Assembly: GCF_036226885.1 (NCBI RefSeq) | Contig: NZ_CP109027.1 | Location: 4,154,001-4,218,000, forward strand | Length of the DNA: 64,000 nt | Source of the DNA: Streptomyces sp. NBC_00663 | GTDB lineage: Bacteria > Actinomycetota > Actinomycetes > Streptomycetales > Streptomycetaceae | Reading direction: 5' to 3' | Part shown: positions 32,474-39,851 of the stretch, piece by piece | Position numbering within the stretch: position 1 is the first letter of the stretch | Layout of the letters: each line of letters starts with the position of its first letter | Position numbers and translations under genes: made by a program | Notes under the pieces: generated by a model | Seen by the model: only the letters and a program-made list of their open reading frames with translations | Databases searched by the model: none | What the model was told of the DNA's origin: nothing

Positions 32474-33897
32474 TGACGCAGACACTGCACGAGACAAGCA
32501 AATCTGAAGCCGCTCTCCCCGCCCGCGCCCGCTGGGCGATCCTGGCCGTGATCCTCGCCGCCGATGTCCTCGACCTCCTCGACGCGACGATCACCAACAT
32601 CGCCGCCCCGACCATCACGGCCGACCTCGGCGGCGGCCCCGGCCTGGTCCAGTGGCTGGGCGCCGCCTACGCCCTCGCCCTCGGCGTACTGCTCGTCCCC
32701 GGCGGGCGACTGGGCGACAAGTACGGCCGCCGCAGACTGTTCCTGACCGGCCTCGCCGGTTTCGTCGCCGCCTCACTGGCCTGCGGACTGGCCCCCACCC
32801 CCGCGACCCTGGTCGCCGCCCGCCTCGTCCAGGGCGCCTTCGGAGCCCTCGTCATCCCCCAGGGCTTCGGCATCCTCGGTGCCACGTGGCCACGCGACCA
32901 GATCGGCAAGGCCTTCGCCCTGTTCGGCCCCGCGATGGGACTCTCCGCCGTCGGCGGCCCGGTCCTGGCCGGTTTCCTGGTCGACGCCGACCTCGCGGGC
33001 CTCGGCTGGCGCCCCATGTTCCTGATCAACCTGCTCCTGGGCGGCGCCGCACTGCTCGCCGCCGCCCGCCTGCTCCCACGGGACACCGGCGACAGGTCCG
33101 TCTCCGTGGACGGTCCCGGCTCCGCCCTCCTCGCGGGCGCGATGCTCGGCCTGCTGGGCGGCCTGATCGACGGCTCGGCTGGGGGTACCTCCTCTGGGGG
33201 AGCCTGGACGACCCGCCCCCTGGTCCTCCTTCTCCTCGGCCTCGCCGCGTCCGCCGCCTTCTGCCACCGCCAGCGCACCGCGGCCCACCCGCTCATCGAG
33301 CCGTCACTCCTGCGCAACCGGGGCTTCGCCGCGGGCCTCACCCTCGGCGTGGCCGCCTTCGCCGCGACGTCGGGCCTCCTCTACGTCATCTCCCTCTTCC
33401 TCCAGCAGGACCTGGGCCGCACCCCCGCCGACACCGCGCTGGGCCTGATCCCCCTGACCCTCGGCATCGTGATCGCCTCGATCGCCTGCCACGGCCTGAT
33501 CCACACCTACGGCCGCCGCCTGGCCACCACAGGCCTGCTGATCCTCCTGGCAGGCTGCGTCTGGCTACTGCTCCAGATCCACCACACCGGCACCCACACC
33601 ACCACCTGGCATCTGCTCCCGCCCCTGCTGATCCTCGGCGTGGGCATGGGCACCTGCTTCGGCACGATCTACGACCTCACGATCGGCGACATCGCCCCCA
33701 CAGAGGCCGGCAGCGCCAGCGGCTCCCTCAACGCGGTCCAGCAACTGGCCAACGCGACGGGCGCGGCGGCGGTGACGACGGTGTACTTCCACACGAACAG
33801 CACGATCAGCCTGCTGGTGGTGGCAGCGGCGGTGGCAACATGCCTGCCCTTGGCGGCACTGCTGCCACGCAACCCGCAAAAGGAACAGCACCACTGA
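32473..33897 (+). CDS. MFS transporter, DHA2-like
   Basis: 474 residues from the GTG at 32473; no Shine-Dalgarno sequence is present and the promoter places the RNA start at the codon. About 14 hydrophobic segments. Motif A is G-G-R-L-G-D-K-Y-G-R-R-R and the first helix has D-L-L-D-A-T-I-T-N-I-A-A-P-T, as in drug:H+ antiporter-2 proteins. It probably exports a drug-like compound. Divergent from the LLM monooxygenase operon, 124 nt apart, so the two may respond to one regulator. Confidence 0.9.
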   Translation: MTQTLHETSKSEAALPARARWAILAVILAADVLDLLDATITNIAAPTITADLGGGPGLVQWLGAAYALALGVLLVPGGRLGDKYGRRRLFLTGLAGFVAASLACGLAPTPATLVAARLVQGAFGALVIPQGFGILGATWPRDQIGKAFALFGPAMGLSAVGGPVLAGFLVDADLAGLGWRPMFLINLLLGGAALLAAARLLPRDTGDRSVSVDGPGSALLAGAMLGLLGGLIDGSAGGTSSGGAWTTRPLVLLLLGLAASAAFCHRQRTAAHPLIEPSLLRNRGFAAGLTLGVAAFAATSGLLYVISLFLQQDLGRTPADTALGLIPLTLGIVIASIACHGLIHTYGRRLATTGLLILLAGCVWLLLQIHHTGTHTTTWHLLPPLLILGVGMGTCFGTIYDLTIGDIAPTEAGSASGSLNAVQQLANATGAAAVTTVYFHTNSTISLLVVAAAVATCLPLAALLPRNPQKEQHH

Positions 33898-33904
33898 CGC
33901 CGCT

Positions 33905-33950
33905 CAGGGGCGCGGGGGACTGCGCGACCAGCCCCCACACACCCGCACCC
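33905..33950 (+). repeat. dispersed GGGGCGCGGGGRACTGCGCGACC repeat, copy 1
   Basis: Follows the MFS stop by 7 nt. It shares its core with copies at 46421 and 62237 and its tail (ACCCGCACCC) with the last. The arms GGGGC and GCCCC can form a hairpin, so it may serve as a 3' RNA structure. It is familiar as a frequent intergenic element in Streptomyces. Confidence 0.7.
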
Positions 33951-33976
33951 GCCACCCAACAAGCCGCACCGAGCTA

Positions 33977-34870
33977 TCAGGCACCCGGCACCAGCACAAC
34001 CCGCCCCCGAACCCCACCCTCCCCCAACCGCGCATGAGCCTTCCCCGCATCCTCCAGCGAGAACGTCTCGGCAACCCGCAGACTCAACACCCCGGAATCC
34101 ACGAGCCCCACCAACTCCGCAAGCCGCCCCCCATTGGCACTGACCTCAACAGCCCCCGCCCGAACCCCCCGCACACCCTCAGGAGCAGCCTGCGGAATCA
34201 CCCCCACATAGGCCCCTCCATCCCGCACCCACTCAAGCGCCGCCGCCCCAAGAACGGCCGCATCCAGCACCGCGTCGAACGAACCCGGCCGCCCCTCGAC
34301 CACGAACTCCGCAGCCCCCAGCGACCGCACCAGCTCCTCATCCCCCGCCCGAGCCAGCCCCGTCACCACAACCCCCCGCTCGGCGGCAAGCTGCACGGCA
34401 AACCCCCCGACCGCCCCCGCGGCCCCGGTCACCAGCAAGGACTCCCCCGCGGAAAGCCCCAGCAGATCCAGCGCCTGCACAGCCGTCAGTCCGTTCAACG
34501 GCAACGTCGCCGCCTCCACCGCCCCCACCGTCCGAGGCGCCAGCGCCACCGCGTCCGTCGGCACGACGACGTACTCCGCATGCGTCCCCAGCGGCTTCAC
34601 CATCCCGTAGTCGAGGGCGACGACCTCGTCCCCCACGCTCCACGCGCTGGCGACACCCACCGCGTCCACGGTCCCGGCCACATCCCAGCCCAGCCCGATC
34701 CGCTTCCCCGCGCCCCCGAAGACGCCCTGCCGCACCCCGGCGTCGACGGGGTTCAGCGTGGCCGCCGCCACCTTGATCCGCACCTCACGCGCGGCCGGTT
34801 CGGGCACCTCCGCCGCCACGACCTCGACGACCTCGGGCCCACCGAACGCGTTCACGACCGCAGCACGCAT
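33977..34870 (-). CDS. NADP-dependent zinc-independent MDR oxidoreductase (quinone reductase-like)
   Basis: 297 residues from the ATG at 34870, with GGGAG nine bases upstream. GroES-like N terminus (M-R-A-A-V-V-N-A-F-G-G-P-E-V), G-W-D-V-A-G-T-V, then the dinucleotide fold A-G-E-S-L-L-V-T-G-A-A-G-A-V-G-G-F-A-V-Q-L-A. The zinc ligands of alcohol dehydrogenases are absent. It would reduce quinones or enals with NADPH. Divergent HxlR gene at 35017 is its likely repressor. Confidence 0.9.
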   Translation of the reverse strand: MRAAVVNAFGGPEVVEVVAAEVPEPAAREVRIKVAAATLNPVDAGVRQGVFGGAGKRIGLGWDVAGTVDAVGVASAWSVGDEVVALDYGMVKPLGTHAEYVVVPTDAVALAPRTVGAVEAATLPLNGLTAVQALDLLGLSAGESLLVTGAAGAVGGFAVQLAAERGVVVTGLARAGDEELVRSLGAAEFVVEGRPGSFDAVLDAAVLGAAALEWVRDGGAYVGVIPQAAPEGVRGVRAGAVEVSANGGRLAELVGLVDSGVLSLRVAETFSLEDAGKAHARLGEGGVRGRVVLVPGA

Positions 34871-34971
34871 GACTGCCAACTCCCTTGAGAAAACCGGCTG
34901 TTGGCGACCACCGAAGATCCCGGCGACCGCGCTCCATCTGCCGGCAACCCTAGGAAGAGTTACTATCTCCT

Positions 34972-34985
34972 GGTAAGTAGTTACC
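34972..34985. promoter_or_regulatory. HxlR-type operator
   Basis: Perfect dyad GGTAA-GTAG-TTACC in the 146-nt gap between the divergent reductase and HxlR genes. A related half-site, GTTACTATCTCC, lies at 34959-34970. Binding by the adjacent HxlR protein is inferred from position. Confidence 0.6.
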
Positions 34986-35016
34986 TGAGAGTGCGTATGT
35001 CCCCCAGAGGTGAGCC

Positions 35017-35427
35017 ATGGCGACCATGACGGCGGCCCAGCGACGCGAACAGGCCCGCGCCGAGTACGACGCGTTCATCAAGGGCTGCCCCACCAACCAG
35101 CTCCTGGACCGACTCAGCGACAAGTGGGTCAGCCTCGTCGTCTCCGCCCTCGCCGGCGGCACCATGCGCTACAGCGACCTCGGCCGGAAGATCGCCGGGG
35201 TCAGCCCGAAGATGCTCACGCAGACCCTGCGCTCACTGGAGCGCGACGGCATCCTGGCCCGCACGGTCACCCCGTCCGTCCCGGTCCGCGTCGACTACGA
35301 ACTCACCCCGCTCGGCCACAGCCTGGCCCTGCTCCTGACGGCGGTGAAGGACTGGGCGGAGACCCACATCGACGAGGTCCACGAGGCCCGCGACCGCTAC
35401 GACACCCAGGACGAACAGGTCGCCTAG
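35017..35427 (+). CDS. HxlR family regulator
   Basis: 136 residues. C-P-T-N-Q-L-L-D-R-L-S-D-K-W-V-S-L-V-V-S-A-L, then M-R-Y-S-D-L-G-R-K-I-A-G-V-S-P-K-M-L-T-Q-T-L-R-S-L-E-R-D-G and V-D-Y-E-L-T-P-L-G are the HxlR winged helix with the conserved Cys near residue 24, often the redox or quinone sensor. It is divergent from an NADPH-dependent reductase, the common quinone-stress arrangement. Its stop codon overlaps that of the convergent MarR gene by 4 nt. Confidence 0.92.
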   Translation: MATMTAAQRREQARAEYDAFIKGCPTNQLLDRLSDKWVSLVVSALAGGTMRYSDLGRKIAGVSPKMLTQTLRSLERDGILARTVTPSVPVRVDYELTPLGHSLALLLTAVKDWAETHIDEVHEARDRYDTQDEQVA

Positions 35428-35900
35428 AGGTCCCCGGCCCGCAACCGCTCGACCTGCCGCGCGCTGAACTCCGTCGTACGCCTCATGTGCTCGATGAGCA
35501 GCGCCAGTTGGTCGTCACCGAGGTCGTCGAAGAGCGCCACCCAGCCGCCGCCCAGCTTGTCCCACACGCGCCCGAACTCCGCGACCTTCTCCGGCACGGT
35601 CGTCACGAGCACCCGCCGCCGGTCGGCCGCGTCCCGCTGCCGCACGACATAACCGGCCCGTTCCAGCCGGTCCACGAGCCGCGTCGCCGACCCGGTCGTC
35701 AGCCCCGTCAGCTCGGCGACCCGGCCCGTCGTCACCGGACCGCCCTCCAGGGTCAGCAGGTTCAGACACTGCAAATCAGTGGGGTGCAGGCCGACATGGT
35801 CGGCGACGGCCTGGTTGAAGAGGGCGTACGAAGCCATGTAGCGCCGGGAGACCCCGGACAACTCGTCCAGCATCCGCTCACGTGACGTACCGCCACCCAT
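35424..35900 (-). CDS. MarR family regulator
   Basis: 158 residues from the ATG at 35900 (AAGGGTGGCGGG upstream). H-V-G-L-H-P-T-D-L-Q-C-L-N-L-L, V-A-E-L-T-G-L-T-T-G-S-A-T-R-L-V-D-R-L-E-R-A-G-Y-V and D-A-A-D-R-R-R-V-L-V form the winged helix. No cysteine in the recognition region. Its target is not obvious: downstream lies the convergent HxlR gene, and upstream a 123-nt gap with a tandem repeat. It may act elsewhere. Confidence 0.9.
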   Translation of the reverse strand: MGGGTSRERMLDELSGVSRRYMASYALFNQAVADHVGLHPTDLQCLNLLTLEGGPVTTGRVAELTGLTTGSATRLVDRLERAGYVVRQRDAADRRRVLVTTVPEKVAEFGRVWDKLGGGWVALFDDLGDDQLALLIEHMRRTTEFSARQVERLRAGDL

Positions 35901-35982
35901 GAACCCGCCACCCTTCGTCTGCGCCGTGCAGAAATCGTACGACGCACACACCCGCCGCCCTCTCAGCGCCGGTCGGAAACAC

Positions 35983-36026
35983 GCGTCGGTCGAAGGCAGG
36001 CGTCAGTCGAAGGCAGGCGTCGGTCA
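35983..36026. repeat. 17-bp tandem repeat
   Basis: GCGTCGGTCGAAGGCAG at 35983-35999, a one-base variant at 36000-36016 and a partial third unit that runs into the stop codon of the secreted protein at 36024. It may modify the 3' end of that gene's mRNA. Confidence 0.7.
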
Positions 36027-36515
36027 GAAGTAGTACGTGTCCCCCGTGTCCAGCACCAGCACCCGCTGCCGGTCGTTGGCCCGGTTCCGGTCCACCGCCC
36101 CGCCGCTCCACACCGTGTCGATGTCCACCAGCACCTCCGACGGCTCCCCGCGCAGCCGCAGCCGTAGCTCGATCTGCTCCCCCAGCCCGTCCGCGTCCAG
36201 CGCCCCCACCCGGCACAGCACCACCCGCGCACCCGAGCGCGCGCACCCCTCCGGCAGCTTCTGCCGGTTGGCCAGCGGCTCCGACCAGCGCAGCCGTACC
36301 GTCGCGTCCGGGACCGCCGACGGCCCGTGGTTGCGCGGCGTGAACCGCACATCGACCTGTCCGGCGGCCATGGAGGCGGCCCCGTGATAGGCGAGGTCGG
36401 CCTCGGGGGCGTAGTCGAACCACCCTCCGTCGGGCCCGTCGGCCGCGACCGCGGCCGGAGCCACACCACCGACCGCCAGCACCGCCGCGACGCACAACAC
36501 ACCAAGAACCCGCAT
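36024..36515 (-). CDS. secreted hypothetical protein
   Basis: 163 residues from the ATG at 36515. An N-terminal signal peptide (M-R-V-L-G-V-L-C-V-A-A-V-L-A-V-G-G-V-A-P-A-A-V-A) probably ends in A-V-A-A near residue 25. The mature part is rich in beta strands, with R-F-T-P-R-N-H-G-P-S-A-V-P-D-A-T-V-R-L and two cysteines (near residues 89 and 99) that may form a disulfide. N-x-A-N-D-R near the end recalls DUF11/CARDB-like beta domains. No specific function. Confidence 0.8.
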   Translation of the reverse strand: MRVLGVLCVAAVLAVGGVAPAAVAADGPDGGWFDYAPEADLAYHGAASMAAGQVDVRFTPRNHGPSAVPDATVRLRWSEPLANRQKLPEGCARSGARVVLCRVGALDADGLGEQIELRLRLRGEPSEVLVDIDTVWSGGAVDRNRANDRQRVLVLDTGDTYYF

Positions 36516-36624
36516 ACCGCCCACTCCTCCGAGGAGACTCCACCGTGGTCGTACGGATGTATCCCACGTGGAGCGGCGGGCAGGCGCCGTCCATCAGGTG
36601 AAGCCGCTGTGCGAGCCTGCTGCC

Positions 36625-36960
36625 ATGCACGTCCTCCGCTCCGCCACCCTCTTCGTCGTCGCCGCCCTCTTCGAGATCGGCGGCGCCTGGCTGGTGTGGC
36701 AGGGCGTACGGGAGCACCGCGGCTGGCTCTGGATCGGCGGCGGCGTCCTCGCCCTCGGGGCCTACGGTTTCGTCGCCACCCTCCAGCCGGACGCGCACTT
36801 CGGCCGGATCCTGGCCGCGTACGGCGGGGTCTTCGTCGCCGGTTCGATCCTGTGGGGCATGGCCGCGGACGGCTACCGCCCCGACCGCTGGGACATCACG
36901 GGCGCACTGATCTGCCTCGCGGGCATGGCGGTCATCATGTACGCCCCGCGAGGACAGTGA
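36625..36960 (+). CDS. YnfA family membrane protein
   Basis: 111 residues from the ATG at 36625. Four hydrophobic helices; A-L-F-E-I-G-G-A-W-L-V-W-Q near residue 15, W-I-G-G-G-V-L-A-L-G-A-Y-G-F-V-A-T-L-Q, F-G-R-I-L-A-A-Y-G-G-V-F-V and D-R-W-D-I-T-G-A-L-I-C-L-A-G are the UPF0060/YnfA signature, a small-multidrug-resistance-like family. Function is unproven. Convergent with the next gene, 13 nt apart. Confidence 0.95.
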   Translation: MHVLRSATLFVVAALFEIGGAWLVWQGVREHRGWLWIGGGVLALGAYGFVATLQPDAHFGRILAAYGGVFVAGSILWGMAADGYRPDRWDITGALICLAGMAVIMYAPRGQ

Positions 36961-36973
36961 CCCCCGCCCCGCG

Positions 36974-37408
36974 TCAAGGGGTCTCGTCGGGCAGCAGCCC
37001 CAGCTGTCCCAGGAACTCCATCTCGTCGAAGTAGAGCCGGTACTCCGTGATCCGGCCGTCCTTCACGGTGGCGAGGTCCACCCCGCGGATGCTGACCTCC
37101 TTGCCGGTGGCGGGCAGGGTGCCGCCGTCGGGCAGATACAGCGGGCCGGTGTTGTGGCCGCGGTAGACGCCCTCGTCGATGGCGGTGTCGCCGACCTCGT
37201 AGGAGTGCAGCGGCTCGAACCGGCCGTCGGGGACCGACTCCGTCATCTGCCGCCAGTACTCCACGATGTTGTCGCGTCCGTGGATCTCGCCCTCGTCGGG
37301 TGTGTAGGCGACGGCGTCCTCCGCGTACAGCTCGCCGAGGACCCTCAGGTCCGGGTGCGCGGTCACCGCGTCGGTGAGCCGGTCCATGACCTCACGCGCT
37401 TCTCCCAT
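36974..37408 (-). CDS. SnoaL-like / ester-cyclase-type protein
   Basis: 144 residues. L-G-E-L-Y-A-E-D-A-V-A-Y-T-P-D-E-G-E-I-H-G-R-D-N-I-V-E-Y-W-R-Q-M, then T-L-P-A-T-G-K-E-V-S-I-R-G-V-D-L and G-R-I-T-E-Y-R-L-Y-F-D-E-M-E-F-L-G-Q-L-G-L, typical of the NTF2-like SnoaL family with its ligand pocket. Substrate unknown. Monocistronic, with GGAGGTGGATC upstream. Confidence 0.9.
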   Translation of the reverse strand: MGEAREVMDRLTDAVTAHPDLRVLGELYAEDAVAYTPDEGEIHGRDNIVEYWRQMTESVPDGRFEPLHSYEVGDTAIDEGVYRGHNTGPLYLPDGGTLPATGKEVSIRGVDLATVKDGRITEYRLYFDEMEFLGQLGLLPDETP

Positions 37409-37510
37409 GATCCACCTCCGTCTTCCGGGGGATCACCCCCCTCATCTTCTCACCGGCCCGCGATACGGACCGCCCGGAGGGGAGCGCGGGAGCCCGCCTA
37501 TCCTGGGGAA

Positions 37511-37559
37511 GGCCACCGAAAGCCACCGAATGCCGTCGAAGGCCGCCCGAAGGCCATCC
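37511..37559. repeat. 10-bp phased repeats upstream of SDR gene
   Basis: GGCCACCGAA, AGCCACCGAA, TGCCGTCGAA, then two more diverged units, each about one helical turn, ending 38 nt before the SDR start. Possibly a promoter-associated binding array. Confidence 0.5.
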
Positions 37560-37596
37560 GCAGGCCCTTGACCGCCGACCCGAGGAGCTCCCGCCC

Positions 37597-38361
37597 ATGC
37601 CCAGCGCAGCGTCCCGCATCGCCGTCGTCACCGGTGCGAGCAGCGGCATCGGCGCCGCCACGGCCCGCGGGCTGGCCGCCGCCGGCTACCGCGTCGTCCT
37701 CACCGCCCGCCGCAAGGACCGTATCGAGGCGCTGGCGGAGGAGATCAACGCCGCGGGCCACCAGGCCACCGCGTACCAGCTGGACGTCACCGACCGCGCC
37801 GCGGTCGACGAGTTCGCCGGCGCCTTCAAGACGATCGGCGTCCTGGTCAACAACGCGGGCGGCGCGCTCGGCGCCGACCCGGTCGCGACCGGCGACCCGG
37901 CCGACTGGCGCACGATGTACGAGACGAACGTCATCGGCACCCTCAACCTCACCCAGGCCCTGCTCCCCAAGCTGATCGCGAGCGGCGACGGCACGGTGGT
38001 CGTCGTCTCCTCCACCGCGGGCCACGGCACCTACGAGGGCGGCGGCGGTTACGTGGCCGCCAAGCACGGCGCCCACGTCCTCGCCGAGACCCTCCGGCTG
38101 GAGATCGTCGGTCAGCCGGTCCGGGTGATCGAGATCGCGCCCGGCATGGTGAAGACGGACGAGTTCGCGCTCACCCGCTTCGGCGGCGACGAGGACAAGG
38201 CCGCCAAGGTCTACCAGGGCGTCGCCGAGCCCCTGACCGCCGACGACGTCGCCGACACGATCACCTGGGCCGTCACCCGCCCCGCCCACGTCAACGTCGA
38301 CCTCCTGGTCCTGCGCCCGCGCGCCCAGGCGTCGAACACCAAGGTGCACAGGGAGCTGTGA
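37597..38361 (+). CDS. short-chain dehydrogenase/reductase (YdfG-like)
   Basis: 254 residues, GAGGAG upstream. T-G-A-S-S-G-I-G near residue 12 binds NAD(P), L-V-N-N-A-G-G near 82, catalytic Ser in V-V-S-S-T-A-G and Y-V-A-A-K near 150. The R-R-K-D-R at the end of strand 2 suggests NADP. Classical SDR resembling serine/3-hydroxy acid dehydrogenases. Its stop overlaps the following small gene as TGATG. Confidence 0.93.
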   Translation: MPSAASRIAVVTGASSGIGAATARGLAAAGYRVVLTARRKDRIEALAEEINAAGHQATAYQLDVTDRAAVDEFAGAFKTIGVLVNNAGGALGADPVATGDPADWRTMYETNVIGTLNLTQALLPKLIASGDGTVVVVSSTAGHGTYEGGGGYVAAKHGAHVLAETLRLEIVGQPVRVIEIAPGMVKTDEFALTRFGGDEDKAAKVYQGVAEPLTADDVADTITWAVTRPAHVNVDLLVLRPRAQASNTKVHREL

Positions 38362-38510
38362 TGACCGGGGCCGACGAGGACGCGGAGCAGCGCCGCCTGG
38401 CACTGGAGACGAAGCGCGAACGTATCGCCTGGTACTACCTCGGTTACTTCCTCTTCGGCATCCACATCGTGGCGTTCGTGATGATCTACGCGGTCACGCA
38501 CGCGAAATAG
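38361..38510 (+). CDS. DUF6126-like small membrane protein
   Basis: 49 residues; the ATG overlaps the SDR stop by one base. The sequence starts acidic and basic (E-Q-R-R-L-A-L-E-T-K-R-E-R), then has a single hydrophobic helix W-Y-Y-L-G-Y-F-L-F-G-I-H-I-V-A-F-V-M-I-Y-A-V ending H-A-K. It matches a family of very short Streptomyces membrane proteins (DUF6126). Codon bias is strong. Function unknown; coupling suggests expression with the SDR. Confidence 0.8.
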   Translation: MTGADEDAEQRRLALETKRERIAWYYLGYFLFGIHIVAFVMIYAVTHAK

Positions 38511-38550
38511 GGAAGCGCGACAGCGAAACCGCACCATAGGGTCACCGCCT

Positions 38551-39813
38551 GTGGACAGACACGTACCCTTCGAGGCCCTGCACAACTTCCGCGACCTGGG
38601 CGGATACCGGACGGCGGACGGCCGCCGCATCCGCCCGGGCGTGCTGTACCGCTCCGACTCCCTCGGCAAGTTGACGCCCGGCACCCCCGACTGGTCCCGC
38701 TTCCTGTCCCTCGGCATCCGCACGGTCATCGACCTGCGCTACCCGTGGGAGATCGACCACCAGGGCCGCGCCCCAGCCGACGACTCCTACGACTACATCA
38801 ACCTCAGCATCGAGCACCGCCCGTACAACCAGGCGGCGTTGCCCCCGGAGGTGGACCCCGGCCCGTACCTGGCCGAGCGCTATCTTCAGGTGGCCGAGGA
38901 CGGCAAGAAGGAGATCCGCGAGGCACTGGAGAGAATCGCGGACGCGTCGAGTGCGGCCCCCCTCGTCTTCCACTGCGCCTCCGGCAAGGACCGCACCGGC
39001 GAACTGGCGGCGCTGGTCCTGACGTTGCTGGGCATCGACGAACGCACGATCATCGAGGACTTCACCCTCACCGAACTGGCGGCCCCGGCCCTCCTGGCCG
39101 ACTGGCAGGCCCGCAACAACGGCCAGTCCCCGACCTGGCTGGGCTTCGGCAGGGCCCCGGCATCGGTGATGCGCGGCTTCCTGAACCTCCTGAAGGAGCG
39201 ATACGGCTCGGTGGAGGGATACGTGACACAGGCCCTGGGCGTGGACGCGCAGTCCCTCTCGGCGAAGCTGGCGGCGAACCTCCTGGAGCCGGCCCCCACC
39301 ACGCACCCCCCGCTGACCTACCGAAGGGCCGCACCGCAGGACGCCGAACTCCTCGTCCGCCTCCGCGACTCGGTGGCCCTGTGGATGCTGGCCCGGGACA
39401 TCGACCAGTGGAAACCCTCCGAGAAGGACGCGACCCACTTCCGCACCCGCATGACCGAGGGCGAGGTCTGGCTGGCCTACGCCGACGGCCACTTGGCCGG
39501 AGCGTACGAACTCTGGTGGACCGACGAAGCGGCCTGGGGCCCGCGCCCCGCGGACGCGGGCTACATCCACCGCCTGATGACGACCCCCCACCTGGCCCCA
39601 CCGAACACGGGCAGGGCCCTCTTGACCCACGCGGAGTCCCGCATCACAGCGACCGGCCTCCCGCACGCCCGCCTCGACTGCCTGTCCACCAACCCCCGCC
39701 TCCGCACGTACTACGAGTCGGCGGGCTACACCGTCGTTGGCGAACAGCCCGCAAAGGACGGCGGCTTGGGCAGCCCGTACGCGGTGACCCTGCTGGAGAA
39801 GCGGCTGCCGTAA
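38551..39813 (+). CDS. tyrosine/serine phosphatase-GNAT fusion
   Basis: 420 residues from a GTG. Residues about 5-245 are a Tyr_phosphatase3-type domain (N-F-R-D-L-G-G-Y at 11-18, P-loop H-C-A-S-G-K-D-R-T-G near 140-149, with Asp-Leu-Arg in the D-L-R-Y-P-W region). Residues about 255-420 are a GNAT N-acetyltransferase: Y-R-R-A-A-P-Q-D-A-E-L-L, W-L-A-Y-A-D-G-H-L-A-G, Y-I-H-R-L-M-T-T and an L-x-C-L-S-T-N-P-R-L-R-T-Y-Y-E-S-A-G-Y end motif. The fusion joins dephosphorylation and acetylation in one chain; substrates are unknown. Confidence 0.9.
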   Translation: MDRHVPFEALHNFRDLGGYRTADGRRIRPGVLYRSDSLGKLTPGTPDWSRFLSLGIRTVIDLRYPWEIDHQGRAPADDSYDYINLSIEHRPYNQAALPPEVDPGPYLAERYLQVAEDGKKEIREALERIADASSAAPLVFHCASGKDRTGELAALVLTLLGIDERTIIEDFTLTELAAPALLADWQARNNGQSPTWLGFGRAPASVMRGFLNLLKERYGSVEGYVTQALGVDAQSLSAKLAANLLEPAPTTHPPLTYRRAAPQDAELLVRLRDSVALWMLARDIDQWKPSEKDATHFRTRMTEGEVWLAYADGHLAGAYELWWTDEAAWGPRPADAGYIHRLMTTPHLAPPNTGRALLTHAESRITATGLPHARLDCLSTNPRLRTYYESAGYTVVGEQPAKDGGLGSPYAVTLLEKRLP

Positions 39814-39819
39814 GGCAGG

Positions 39820-39845
39820 AAGGCCCCGGCCGGAGCCGGGGCCTT
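39820..39845. terminator. bidirectional hairpin terminator
   Basis: AAGGCCCCGGC (39820-39830), loop CGGA, GCCGGGGCCTT (39835-39845): an 11-bp perfect stem between the convergent phosphatase-GNAT and rtcB genes. There is no long T tract, as is usual in Streptomyces. Confidence 0.8.
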
Positions 39846-39851
39846 CTCGCG

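Noticed and set aside
32665..34037. Overlapping plus-strand frame in the MFS gene
   Set aside because: Arg/Pro-rich frame-shifted reading of the transporter gene; no membrane helices.
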